In this document: positions 44,801 through 54,162 of the stretch, one piece after another
Layout: every line of letters begins with the position of its first letter
How positions within the stretch are numbered: position 1 is the stretch's first letter
Origin: Paenibacillus algicola
GTDB taxonomy: Bacteria; Bacillota; Bacilli; Paenibacillales; Paenibacillaceae
Direction: 5' to 3'
Length of the DNA stretch: 64,000 nt
Assembly: GCF_005577435.1 (NCBI RefSeq)
Contig: NZ_CP040396.1
Coordinates: forward strand, 4,171,001-4,235,000
Translations under genes and position numbers: made by a program
The notes under the pieces: model-generated
What the model was told of the DNA's origin: nothing
Seen by the model: only the letters and a program-made list of their open reading frames with translations
The model's database searches: none

Positions 44801-46524
44801 GCGATCTCCTCCTCTGACAGCTGGGATGCTACAATCTCACGGTACACACTGCTGGTCTCCATAAGCTCCTGATGCTTGCCGATGCCGGCGATTTGGCCTT
44901 CCTCCAGCACGATGATGCGGTCCGCTTCCATGACCGTGCTCACCCGCTGCGCTACAATCAGGACGGTAGACTGTGTGGTCTCCTGCTTCAGCGCTGCGCG
45001 CAGCCGGGCATCGGTCTTGAAGTCAAGCGCCGAGAAGCTGTCATCAAACACATAGACCTCCGGCCGCCGTACCAGTGCCCGCGCAATAGACAGACGCTGC
45101 TTCTGCCCGCCGGAGACGTTGCCCCCGCCTTGGGTGATCAATCCCTCGTAGCCGCCTTCCATGGCGGATATGAATTCATCGGCCTGTGCAATCTCGGCGG
45201 CACGGGCCACCTCTTCATCGGTGGCGTCTTCTTTTCCGTAGCGAATATTCTCGGCAATCGTGCCTGTGAATAGCAGAGCCTTCTGCGGTACATACCCGAT
45301 GGCTTCCCGAAGCTGCTCCTGGGTGAGCTGCCTGACATCCACTCCGTCCAGGCTGACTGTGCCTGAGGTCACATCGTAAAAGCGCGGAATCAGGTGAATG
45401 AGCGTCGATTTGCCGGAGCCTGTGCCCCCGATAATCGCCGTTACCTCGCCGGGATTGGCCTCAAACGTAATATTGGATAATGCCGGCGCTTCAGCACCGG
45501 GATAATAAAAGGTGACGTCCTGAAACGTAATCCGGCCCTTCCCCTTCTGTGCCGGGGCCGCAGTCTTCGGATCCTCAATGTCAGGCTGCATTTGCAGCAC
45601 CTCGTTGATCCGGACTGCGGATGCCTGTGCGCGCGGGATCATGACGAACATCACAGACAGCATGATCAGCGAGAACATGATCATCATCGCATACTGCAGG
45701 AAAGCCATGAGATCGCCGACCTGCAGGTACCCGTCCTGAATGCGTGCCCCGCCAAACCAGACAATGGCGATGGTCGCCATATTCATGACCAGCATCATGA
45801 CCGGCATCATGGCGCCCATGATTTTGTTCACCCGGATCGACACCTGGGTCAGATCCTCGTTGGCCTCCTGGAACCGGTTCTCCTCATACTGGACGCGGTT
45901 GAAGGAGCGAATGACGCGCATGCCGGTCAATCCCTCGCGGGTGACCCGCCCGAGGGCGTCGATTTTGACCTGGATTTTTTTGAAGAGCGGAATGCCTTTG
46001 GAAGCAATCAGAAAAATCGCCAGACCCAGCACCGGCAGCACAATCAGCAGCACCGTAGTCAGTCCCGGATCGCGCGAAACGGCCATCAGGATGCCTCCGA
46101 TACACATGAGCGGCGCCAGCACCAGCATTCGCAGAATCATGATCGTCACCTGCTGCACCTGATTGATGTCGTTCGTGGTGCGCGTAATGAGCGAGGCCGT
46201 GCCGATGCGGTCAAATTCCTGCAGCGAGAAATTCTCGACGTGGCTGAACACGTTCTGACGTAAAATTTTGCCGAGACCTGCAGCCGACCTCGCCGCCAGA
46301 TAGCTGGCTGCGATGGAGCAGAGCACGCCTCCTGCCGCAATCGCGAGCATGATCCCGCCAACGCGCCAGATCAAGGCGATATCGCCGGTCACCACGCCCT
46401 TGTCCACAATATCTGCCATCAAGGTTGGCAGAAACAACTCCGATAGCGTCTGCAAGAACGTAAATAACAGCACCAGCAGCACAGCTCCCCGAAACGGCTT
46501 CATGTATCGTAATAAGCTCAGCAT
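44797..46524 (-). CDS. Heterodimeric ABC exporter subunit with degenerate ATP site
   Basis: A 575-residue ABC exporter half of the YfiB/LmrC type. Walker A is GGTGSGKST and the signature SGGQKQR is intact. The catalytic Glu is replaced by Asp (D495 in VFDDSFSALD), and the switch His by Gln (Q526 in VAQRVST). This is the normal asymmetry of heterodimeric exporters: one consensus and one degenerate site. It lies between the MarR gene (three-base gap) and its partner. Confidence 0.94.
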   Translation of the reverse strand: MLSLLRYMKPFRGAVLLVLLFTFLQTLSELFLPTLMADIVDKGVVTGDIALIWRVGGIMLAIAAGGVLCSIAASYLAARSAAGLGKILRQNVFSHVENFSLQEFDRIGTASLITRTTNDINQVQQVTIMILRMLVLAPLMCIGGILMAVSRDPGLTTVLLIVLPVLGLAIFLIASKGIPLFKKIQVKIDALGRVTREGLTGMRVIRSFNRVQYEENRFQEANEDLTQVSIRVNKIMGAMMPVMMLVMNMATIAIVWFGGARIQDGYLQVGDLMAFLQYAMMIMFSLIMLSVMFVMIPRAQASAVRINEVLQMQPDIEDPKTAAPAQKGKGRITFQDVTFYYPGAEAPALSNITFEANPGEVTAIIGGTGSGKSTLIHLIPRFYDVTSGTVSLDGVDVRQLTQEQLREAIGYVPQKALLFTGTIAENIRYGKEDATDEEVARAAEIAQADEFISAMEGGYEGLITQGGGNVSGGQKQRLSIARALVRRPEVYVFDDSFSALDFKTDARLRAALKQETTQSTVLIVAQRVSTVMEADRIIVLEEGQIAGIGKHQELMETSSVYREIVASQLSEEEIA

Positions 46525-46527
46525 TCT

Positions 46528-47340
46528 CTATTCTTCTCCCTTCGCTTCAGATCCCGGCGGTGGAGGCGCTGCCTCGTGCTCGGTCCAATAGATGTATACT
46601 TTCGTGAGCAGGCGGGCGAGCTCCGCGCTCTCCTCGCGGCCCAGGTACTGCACCAGCCCTTTAAAATGCGCCCGGAACGCCTCATGCGCCTGATCCGCAA
46701 TCTGCTGCCCCTCCTCCGTGAGCTCCACGCGCACCGCGCGGCGGTCCTGTGGATCCATAATGCGGGTTACGAGGCCTTTTGCCTCCAGGCCATTGATGAA
46801 CTGGGTAATCGTCGGGGACGTCACGCCCATCCGGCTGCTGATCTCGGACACCTTCAGGCTGTCTGTTTCCTGCATGGCTGCATGAAATTTCAAGGTCATC
46901 AGCACCTTGATTTCACCGCCTGTATAGCCGCCAAGGGACATCTGCTCCCACGGCCGCTTGCGAAACAGCCCAAATGACTTCATCAGCTGCCGCGCTGCCT
47001 CACCCCAGCCATCCTCCGGCTCCTCGCCGCAAGGAGCCTGGAGGTCAGGCGCCTCACTGCAGGGAGGCGCCTGCGTGGGCGAGGGCTCCTGCGATTGCGG
47101 AGGCTCCTGTGAGAGCAAGGGCTCCTGCGATTGCGGAGGCTCCTGCGGGAGCGAGGACTCCTGCGATTGCGGAGGCTCCTGCGATTGCGGAGGCTCCTCT
47201 ATGCTCGAGGAAGGGGTGTCCGTGATAGGCTCATCGGGAGTGCTGTCGCCTTCGTTTTCCCTTTCGTTCAACGGGCGCCCCCCTTTTCCATTGCTGCTCT
47301 TATAGTCCTCCGTCCGTGGAGGTCGATGAAAATCTGCCAT
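46528..47340 (-). CDS. MarR family regulator with N-terminal hexapeptide repeats
   Basis: A 270-residue protein. The C-terminal 140 residues are a normal MarR domain (LKVSEISSRMGVTSPTITQFINGLEAKGLVTR, wing DPQDRRAVRVELTEEG). The N-terminal 110 residues are Pro/Glu/Ser/Gln-rich with about six copies of a hexapeptide of type EPPQSQ, encoded by an 18-base repeat, likely disordered and variable in copy number. It is the first gene of the operon with the ABC exporter and probably represses it. A double palindrome lies about 205 bases upstream. Confidence 0.9.
   Translation of the reverse strand: MADFHRPPRTEDYKSSNGKGGRPLNERENEGDSTPDEPITDTPSSSIEEPPQSQEPPQSQESSLPQEPPQSQEPLLSQEPPQSQEPSPTQAPPCSEAPDLQAPCGEEPEDGWGEAARQLMKSFGLFRKRPWEQMSLGGYTGGEIKVLMTLKFHAAMQETDSLKVSEISSRMGVTSPTITQFINGLEAKGLVTRIMDPQDRRAVRVELTEEGQQIADQAHEAFRAHFKGLVQYLGREESAELARLLTKVYIYWTEHEAAPPPPGSEAKGEE
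47050..47205 (-). repeat. 18-bp coding repeats in the MarR gene
   Basis: About seven to eight imperfect copies of an 18-base unit, on the plus strand GGCTCCTGCGATTGCGGA, encode EPPQSQ and variants (EPLLSQ, ESSLPQ, EPSPTQ). The reading frame is kept throughout. Confidence 0.85.
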
Positions 47341-47543
47341 GCCACACCTCGCTTCTTATGCTTATTCACTCCATTTTGATTACGTCTCGTTCATGGTGAC
47401 GGTGCACCTGATGATGGATCGCGTGATGGCTCAGTAGATGACGGGCTGCTCAGTGATGATAGTTTGTCTGACAACGGTGTAATTGATGACAGCAGCTCGC
47501 TGTAAAACTAATAATATGCCAGTCGCTCTCTTTACATAGCTTT

Positions 47544-47564
47544 CTAATTAATTAGGTAACCTAA
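47544..47564. promoter_or_regulatory. Double palindrome, candidate MarR operator
   Basis: CTAATTAATTAG (47544-47555) overlaps TTAGGTAACCTAA (47552-47564). Both are perfect inverted repeats of the kind bound by MarR dimers. They lie upstream of the MarR-ABC operon, in the gap 47341-47648, in which no other gene is seen. Confidence 0.55.
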
Positions 47565-47648
47565 ATATATACTTGAGGAAAGTGTGAAGTCAAATGGATG
47601 CGCCTGCTCACATTCGTCCCTAGTTTCGGCAGCGTGAGGCTGAATGTG

Positions 47649-49430
47649 TTCGGTTTTTCGTGTTCGTTGGGCGCGGGGGCGGCCAGCGGGCGCAACGAGT
47701 TCGGTTTTTCGTGTTCGTTAGGCGCGGGGGCGGGCGACGGGCGCAACGGGTTCGGTTTTTCGCGTTCGTTAGGCGCGGGGGCGGGCGGCGGACGCATCGA
47801 GTTCGGTTTTTCGCGCTCGTTGAGCGCGGGGGCGGCCAGCGGACGCATCGAGTTCGGTTTTTCGCGTTCATTGGGCGCGAGGGCAGCAGGCGGGCGCAAT
47901 GAGTTCGGTTTTTCGCGTTCATTGGGCGCTGGGGCGGCCAGCGGGCGCAACGAGTTCGGTTTTTCGCGTTCGTTGGGCGTGGGGGCGGCCAGCGGACGCA
48001 ACGAGTTCGGTTTTTCGCGTTCATTGGGCGCGGGGGCGGGCGGCGGGCGCATCGAGTTCGGTTTTTCGCGTTCGTTAGGCGCGGGGGCGGGCGGCGGACG
48101 CATCGAGTTCGGTTTTTCGTGTTCGTTAGGCGTGGGGGCGACCAGCGGGCGCAACGGGTTCGGTTTTTCGCGTTCATTGGGCGCGGGGGCGGGCGGCGGA
48201 TGCATCGAGTTCGGTTTTTCGCGTTCATTGGGCGCGGGGGCGGCCAGCGTGCGCAACGAGTTCGGTTTTTCGTGTTCGTTAGGCGCCGGGGCGGGCGGCG
48301 GGCGCATCGAGTTCGGTTTTTCGCGTTCATTGGGCGCGAGGGCAGCAGGCGGGCGCAATGAGTTCGGTTTTTCGCGTTCATTGGGCGCTGGGGCGGCCAG
48401 CGGGCGCAACGAGTTCGGTTTTTCGCGTTCGTTGGGCGTGGGGGCGGCCAGCGGACGCAACGAGTTCGGTTTTTCGCGTTCATTGGGCGCGGGGGCGGGC
48501 GGCGGGCGCATCGAGTTCGGTTTTTCGCGTTCGTTAGGCGCGGGGGCGGGCGGCGGACGCATCGAGTTCGGTTTTTCGTGTTCGTTAGGCGTGGGGGCGA
48601 CCAGCGGGCGCAACGGGTTCGGTTTTTCGCGTTCATTGGGCGCGGGGGCGGGCGGCGGATGCATCGAGTTCGGTTTTTCGCGTTCATTGGGCGCGGGGGC
48701 GGCCAGCGTGCGCAACGAGTTCGGTTTTTCGTGTTCGTTAGGCGCCGGGGCGGGCGGCGGGCGCATCGAGTTCGGTTTTTCGCGTTCGTTGGGCGCGGGG
48801 GGCGGCAGGCGAACGCATCGAGTTCGGTTTTTCGCGTTCATTGGGCGCTTGGGCGGGCGGCGGGCGCAACGGGTTCGGTTTTTCGCGTTCATTGGGCGCG
48901 GGGGCGGGCGGCGGGCGCAACGGGTTCGGTTTTTCGTGTTCATTGGGCGCGGGGGCGACCAGCGTGCGCAACGAGTTCGGTTTTTCGTGTTCGTTAGGCG
49001 CCGGGGCGGGCGGCGCACGCATTGTGTTCGGTTTTTCGCGTTCGTTGAGCGCGGGGGCGGCCATCGGGCCCAACGAGTTCGGTTTTTCGCGTTCATTGGG
49101 CGCGGGGGCGGGCGGCGGGCGCAACGAGTTCGGTTTTTCGCGTTCATTGGGCGCGGGGGCGGCCATCGGGCCCATCGAGTTCGGTTTTTCGTGTTCGTTA
49201 GGCGCCGGGGCGGGCGGCGCACGCATTGTGTTCGGTTTTTCGCGTTCGTTAGGCGCCGGGGCGGGCGGCGGGCGCATCGAGTTCGGTTTTTCGCGTTCGT
49301 TGGGCGCGGGGGCGACCAGCGGGCGCAACGAGTTCGGTTTTTCGCGCTCGTTGAGCGCGGGGGGCGGGCGGCGGGCGCATCGAGTTCGGTTTTTCGCGCT
49401 CGCTGAGCGCGGGGGAAGGCGGCGGATATA
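47649..49430. repeat. 35-copy 51-bp tandem repeat array
   Basis: The unit begins TTCGGTTTTTCG, continues with GTTCGTTGGGCGCG-like sequence and ends GCGCATCGAG or GCGCAACGAG. It starts at 47649 and recurs every 51 bases, 35 times. Two intervals are 52 bases (48771-48823 and 49333-49385), both with an extra G in a G run. The plus strand is very rich in G and T. Because 51 is divisible by 3, long frames stay open on both strands: 47598-49406 plus (EFGFSRSLGAGAGGGRI repeats) and 49498-47561 minus (NEREKPNSMRPPPAPAP-type repeats). Variation between units falls often at the third codon position shared by these two antisense frames, but no good ribosome binding site precedes either frame and the 52-base units break them. 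Coding status is undecided. Confidence 0.95.
47853..48770. repeat. Perfect 459-bp tandem duplication inside the 51-bp array
   Basis: Units 5-13 (47853-48311) are identical, base for base as read, to units 14-22 (48312-48770), including their unit-specific variants. Units 4 and 23 differ, which sets the borders. Confidence 0.9.
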
Positions 49431-49473
49431 TCAAAGGCCCATGCCATCGACATGGACCTGCGCGGTTCTCGGC

Positions 49474-51762
49474 TTACAGCCGCTTGTAGCTCCGCCACTC
49501 CTCCGGCAGCAGCTGGTGGTACTGCCGGTTCTGGAACCGGTCGTCCACCAGCACCAGCGTGCCGGTATCGCTCTCGGAGCGGATCAGACGCCCGCCGGCC
49601 TGTAGCACCTTGTTCATGCCGGGGTAGACGTAGGCGTAATCGTAGCCATTTTTGCCAAGGCGGTCGAAATAGGTACGAATGATGTCATTCTCAAATGACA
49701 GCTGCGGGAGCCCCACTCCGACCACCACGACGGAAGAAAGGCGTTCTCCCTTCAAGTCGATACCTTCCGAAAAAATGCCGCCCATGACCGCGAACCCGAC
49801 AATGGGGCCGCCCCCGCTCTGGCGGAACGCACCCAGAAAAGCCTCCCGCTCTCCCTCACTCATCCCGTGACCCTGCAGCAGCGTGCGCATCTCAGGATGC
49901 GCCGCGCTAAACGCCGCATGGATCTCCTGCATATATGGATAAGACGGCAGAAACACCAGCGTGTTCACCGGCTTCTCCTTCACCAGCTCTGTCAGCAGCG
50001 AAAGGATCGCTCCCTTGCTCCGCTCCCGGTCCTTGTAGCGTGTAGAGACCGGCAGCAGCTTCACCTCCAGCTGGTCCGCAGAGAACGGAGACGGGATCGA
50101 CAGGCTGTAATCCTCCTCCTCCGCACCCAGCATGTCCCGGTAATACATCAGCGGGGTCAGCGTGGCGGAGAAAATAATGGTGGACCGGAAGTTCTTGCCC
50201 GCCTGCCGGAGCAGATGCGAGGGGTTTAAGCAGAACAGCTTCAGAAAGACCTCACTGCCGTCCATCTCCGCATAGGTGACATACCGCTCATCATACAGCC
50301 GGGAAATGCGCAAATATCCCTGGGCCGCAAAATAACACTCCAGCAGCAGCTCGTTCTCCTCGCCGCCCCGCCCGCTCATCAGCTCCGGCTCTGCCTGCTG
50401 CACAAACGCCTCCAGCAGCTCATCCAGCATTTCCGGCTGACTTGAGCCGACTACCCGCGGCTCCTCCCCGCTTACCTTGCGCAGCACAATAAAACGGTTG
50501 TTCACCGTCTTGGCTGCCTGATAAACTCCGGGATTCCGCTCTTTAAAAGCGCGCTGCACGTCCAGGAACATCGACTTCCTCAGCTCTGCCGAATACATGC
50601 TGCGGGCACGGTCCACCAGATTGTGACCCTCGTCCACCAGCAGCACAGAGGATTTCTTGGCATCCTCCTGCATCCGCTTCAGCGACACCTTGGGATCAAA
50701 AATATAATTGTAATCGCAAATGACAACATCGGCCGCGTAAGCCGCATCCAGCGAGAACTCGAACGGACATACCCGGTGCTTGCGCGCATAAGCCTCAATA
50801 ACCGGCCGGGTCATTGACGTCTCATGCTCCAGCAGATCCAGAATCGCCCCATTGATCCGGTCATAATATCCTTCGGAAAACACACAGCCCTCTGAAGTGC
50901 AGCCCTCTTCCGCCCCGAAGCAAATCTTGTCCTTCGCCGTCAAGGTTACCGCATGCAGCCGCAGCCCCTCGGCAGCGAGGTGCTCCAGCGCTTCTTCTGC
51001 GGCGGTCCGGGTAATGGTCTTCGCCGTTAAATAGAAGATCCGCTGCAGCGTCCCTTCTCCCATCGCTTTGATCGAAGGAAACAGCGTCGAGATCGTCTTG
51101 CCAATCCCTGTCGGTGCCTTCGCAAACAGCCTTTGCCCTTCTCCAATGCTTCGGTAGACCGCTCCCATCAGCCTTCGCTGCCCCTGCCGGTAATCCGGAA
51201 AAGGGAACGAAAGCTGCCGGATGCTCTCATCCCGCTGCTGTGCATGCTGAAGCCGGAGCCGGGCATACGGAGCGTAGCTCTCCGCTACACCAAGAGCAAA
51301 TTCTTCAAGCTCGGCAGCCGTCAAGATGCGGCGGAACGTCTTGATCTCCTGACTTCTAATCTGAATATAGGTCAGCTGCACCGTAATCGGCGTCTGCGGG
51401 TGAAGACGATTGTACATATAGGCATACATCTGGGCCTGGGCCCAGTGAACAGGATAAGTGTCCTCCTGAATCTCCTCCAGGGTGCCGGCGGTGGACTTGA
51501 TTTCGTCAATCACCGGCCCGTCCCCGGACAGAATCAATCCGTCACAGCGCCCCTCAATTGCAAAAATCAGGTCGCCGCACGGAATTTCAGCCGTGAGATG
51601 CACTTCCTTCTGGTCCTGCTCTCCATAGCTCCTCTGGATGAGCTGATGCGCTCTCGTTCCCTCGGTCAGGGAGGAGGAGGTACGGAAGCCGGACACAATA
51701 CTGCCGCTCCGGAACACGTACTCCACCAGCGGCCGGACCGATATTTCAATTCTATGGGACAT
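49474..51762 (-). CDS. XPD/DinG-like DNA helicase with N-terminal nuclease domain
   Basis: A 762-residue superfamily 2 helicase. The N-terminal 170 residues are a PD-(D/E)xK (Cas4/RecB-like) domain, with D74 in EGRCDGL and DEIK at 86-89. The helicase has Walker A APTGIGKT (216-223), an iron-sulfur insertion with C281, C288, C293 and C332, and DEGH at 377-380. The C-terminal half has the arch and motif VI region (QAGGRLIRSESDTG). Expected role: 5'-3' unwinding of structured DNA in repair. AAGGAG is 12 bases before the ATG. The 51-bp repeat array begins about 45 bases after its stop. Confidence 0.93.
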   Translation of the reverse strand: MSHRIEISVRPLVEYVFRSGSIVSGFRTSSSLTEGTRAHQLIQRSYGEQDQKEVHLTAEIPCGDLIFAIEGRCDGLILSGDGPVIDEIKSTAGTLEEIQEDTYPVHWAQAQMYAYMYNRLHPQTPITVQLTYIQIRSQEIKTFRRILTAAELEEFALGVAESYAPYARLRLQHAQQRDESIRQLSFPFPDYRQGQRRLMGAVYRSIGEGQRLFAKAPTGIGKTISTLFPSIKAMGEGTLQRIFYLTAKTITRTAAEEALEHLAAEGLRLHAVTLTAKDKICFGAEEGCTSEGCVFSEGYYDRINGAILDLLEHETSMTRPVIEAYARKHRVCPFEFSLDAAYAADVVICDYNYIFDPKVSLKRMQEDAKKSSVLLVDEGHNLVDRARSMYSAELRKSMFLDVQRAFKERNPGVYQAAKTVNNRFIVLRKVSGEEPRVVGSSQPEMLDELLEAFVQQAEPELMSGRGGEENELLLECYFAAQGYLRISRLYDERYVTYAEMDGSEVFLKLFCLNPSHLLRQAGKNFRSTIIFSATLTPLMYYRDMLGAEEEDYSLSIPSPFSADQLEVKLLPVSTRYKDRERSKGAILSLLTELVKEKPVNTLVFLPSYPYMQEIHAAFSAAHPEMRTLLQGHGMSEGEREAFLGAFRQSGGGPIVGFAVMGGIFSEGIDLKGERLSSVVVVGVGLPQLSFENDIIRTYFDRLGKNGYDYAYVYPGMNKVLQAGGRLIRSESDTGTLVLVDDRFQNRQYHQLLPEEWRSYKRL

Positions 51763-51948
51763 AGGCGGTACAGACTCCTTTTTTAGCGTACAGGTTTCTG
51801 ATCCGTATTATACCAAACTCCCGTTCCCCTGTAACCGTGAAGGAGGCTGCGGAGCAGACCTCAGCACAAAATGCCCCGAAAGCCGTTTCCGGTCTCCAGG
51901 GCACCTGCTGATCTGCTTGCGCGTACGTTTATGCCTGCCGGTCAGGGC

Positions 51949-52755
51949 TTAAGGCAGCTTGGTATCCATCTCATCCAGGCTCCTGAATTCGTAGCCCTGC
52001 TTGCGGGCCTCGTCGATGATATCGCCAAGCGCCTCGGCATTGTCCCGGGAGATGGAATGCAGCAGCAGCACGGCTCCGGGATGCAGCTGGGCCGTGACCT
52101 TCTGAAGCGCATGCTGCGGTCCCTTCTGCGCATTGACGTCCCAGTCCATGTAGGCGATCGACCAGAACACATTCGTATACCCCATTTCCTTGCTCACCGC
52201 AAGAGAACGCTCATTAAAAATGCCCCGAGGAGTCCGCAAATACTTCATCTCCTGCTGGCCGGTTACGGCATTCACCTCTGACTTCACCCGGTCCAGCTCC
52301 TGCCGCAGCTTGTCCTCCGTAATCGCCGAAACATCCGGATGGCTCCACGAATGATTGCCGATGATGTGTCCCTCTGCGGTCATTCGCTTCAAGAGATCAC
52401 CTTGCGTTCTTACATAATGGCCCGTGACAAAAAAAGCCGCCGGCACCTGCTTCGCCTTCAGCGTATCCAGGATTGCCGGCGTAAACCCGTTCTCGTACCC
52501 GTTATCAAACGTCAGGTACAGGTCCTTGCGGGCCGGATCGCCCATAAATACCGCTCCGTGCTTTTTCAAGAGCTCCTTGAAGCCCTCCTGGTCGATGGAG
52601 GGAAGCTTGCCGCCCTCGCTTTTTTTGAAGCCGAAATGAAAGGCCCGCCCTTCTCCATGGACGGAAGCCGGAAGCAGCAGATAGGTCAGCAGCGCCGTAC
52701 ACAGCAGTAACACCGAAAACATCAACCATCGGGAGCCTGGCTTCACGGTTTTCAC
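51949..52755 (-). CDS. pdaA: Delta-lactam-biosynthetic polysaccharide deacetylase
   Basis: A 268-residue exported deacetylase of the NodB fold. A signal anchor (about 10-33) precedes the catalytic domain. The metal site motif is TFDNGYENG (Asn in place of the second Asp of TFDDG, typical of PdaA), with GNHSWSHPD, LRTPRG and LLHS completing the active site. PdaA removes N-acetyl groups of muramic acid for muramic delta-lactam in the spore cortex, needed for germination. The start is a GTG with GGAGG eight bases upstream. Confidence 0.93.
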   Translation of the reverse strand: MKTVKPGSRWLMFSVLLLCTALLTYLLLPASVHGEGRAFHFGFKKSEGGKLPSIDQEGFKELLKKHGAVFMGDPARKDLYLTFDNGYENGFTPAILDTLKAKQVPAAFFVTGHYVRTQGDLLKRMTAEGHIIGNHSWSHPDVSAITEDKLRQELDRVKSEVNAVTGQQEMKYLRTPRGIFNERSLAVSKEMGYTNVFWSIAYMDWDVNAQKGPQHALQKVTAQLHPGAVLLLHSISRDNAEALGDIIDEARKQGYEFRSLDEMDTKLP

Positions 52756-52877
52756 GGTGAATACCTCCTCTAGAACGAAATTTTGCCCTTTGGCACTAGG
52801 CTCAGCCGGTGGCCGCCGCCATAGGACATATCCCGTCTACTGTTCCCTGGGAGAAGGCTTGTTATGTAAAGAAGACT

Positions 52878-53936
52878 CTATTCCTCCACCTGAATGACGC
52901 AGCCCTTGCGGTGGCTTTCCAGCGCATACTCAATGAGCCGGATGGTGCTCAGAGCATCCTCGGGATTCACCGGCACCACAGAGCCCGAGGTAATGGCGTC
53001 CGCAAGCCCCTGATAAAAAGCGTGATAGCGTCCCGGCAGCGTATCAATCTGCCCCTGTACAGCAAGGCCGCTAAACTCGGTAGCAAGCTCGCCGTACTGA
53101 TCAGGCTGATCCTCGCCCCAGCCGGGATCGCCGGGCCGCATTCCCTGCTTGAGCTGGCCCTCCTGCGGATCGAGCCCGTATTTGAGGAAGCTGCCTTTAT
53201 CTCCGTGCAGCTCAAACCTCGGTCCCGCCTGACGTACCAGCGAGCCCGCATGCAGAATGGCTCGGTGATTCTCATACGCCAGCACAAGGTGGAAATAGTC
53301 CGTCACCGCCGAGCCGGGACGCTCCTCCCGCAGATCCGCCCAGATGGATTGCGGCTTGCCGAACAGCAGCAGCGCCTGATCCAGCAGGTGTGAGCCCAGA
53401 TCATAGAGCAGCCCTGTACCGGGCTCGTCCTGCTCTTTCCAGCTGTTTTTAATATCGGGACGGTACCGGTTGAATTGGGCATAATACAGCGAGAGCCGGC
53501 CCAGCGCGCCCGTCTCCAGCAGATTGCGGGCCGTCAGGAAATCATTATCCCAGCGTCGATTCTGATATACCGTCAGCAGCACACCGCGGTTTTTGGCCAG
53601 AGCAATCAGAGCCTTGGCTTCCTCTGAGGTTACGGTAAAGGGCTTCTCTACGACCACATGCTTCCCGGCTTCAATTGCGTTCTTCGCATACTCATAATGC
53701 GTCGCATTGGGACTGGTCACAATGACAATGTCGATCGAGGCATCATTCAGCAGCTGCTCCACCTGGCTATAGACAACCGCCTCTGGCAAAGCTTTGTAGA
53801 CCTTCTCCGGATGGGAGGAGACCACCGCAGCAATCTCATAGTCCGGTATACTGCACAGGATCGGAGCGTGGAACGTGGCGCCCGAAAGGCCAAATCCGAT
53901 TAACCCCGCCTTGATGGTTGCGTTCTGTTCACTCAT
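52878..53936 (-). CDS. Gfo/Idh/MocA family oxidoreductase
   Basis: A 352-residue NAD(P)-dependent dehydrogenase. The Rossmann fold begins GLIGFGLSGATFHAPIL. The conserved EKP catalytic Lys is in HVVVEKPFTVTSEEA, and LYDLGSHLLDQALLLFG has the catalytic His region. It resembles YvaA/YrbE-like and scyllo-inositol-type dehydrogenases, but the sugar or inositol substrate is not known. The ATG has only a G-rich stretch upstream. Confidence 0.92.
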   Translation of the reverse strand: MSEQNATIKAGLIGFGLSGATFHAPILCSIPDYEIAAVVSSHPEKVYKALPEAVVYSQVEQLLNDASIDIVIVTSPNATHYEYAKNAIEAGKHVVVEKPFTVTSEEAKALIALAKNRGVLLTVYQNRRWDNDFLTARNLLETGALGRLSLYYAQFNRYRPDIKNSWKEQDEPGTGLLYDLGSHLLDQALLLFGKPQSIWADLREERPGSAVTDYFHLVLAYENHRAILHAGSLVRQAGPRFELHGDKGSFLKYGLDPQEGQLKQGMRPGDPGWGEDQPDQYGELATEFSGLAVQGQIDTLPGRYHAFYQGLADAITSGSVVPVNPEDALSTIRLIEYALESHRKGCVIQVEE

Positions 53937-54119
53937 GACTAGCTTACCCCCGCTTCATGAATTCTTCATTGCTAACAACCTCGTTATTTTACCATGTTTA
54001 CCCTTCATTGACGGGGTTTGCATAAATTTTTGCTGGAATTCATGAATGCATGATCCTTGCATATATCGCTGCCTGGTCCCTGACCGTTTAGAGGTAAGCG
54101 TTTTCCAGCGCGTCCAAGT

Positions 54120-54153
54120 GAACGCCGGCAAGACCATTCTCTTGCCGGCGTTC
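54120..54153 (-). terminator. Terminator of the second catalase gene
   Basis: GAACGCCGGCAAGA pairs perfectly with TCTTGCCGGCGTTC across a six-base loop, directly after the catalase stop. Confidence 0.75.
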
Positions 54154-54162
54154 CATGAATGC

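Noticed and set aside
47598..49406. Plus-strand 602-codon frame across the 51-bp repeats as a gene
   Set aside because: Open mainly because the repeat length is divisible by three. No ribosome binding site at good spacing before the ATG, and the peptide repeat changes frame at the first 52-base unit.
47649..49430. CRISPR array
   Set aside because: The 51-base units are contiguous and similar over their whole length, with no unique spacers and no cas genes.
47561..49498. Minus-strand 645-codon frame across the 51-bp repeats as a gene
   Set aside because: It starts inside the helicase coding end, passes through two different repeat peptides because of the 52-base units, and lacks a supported start.
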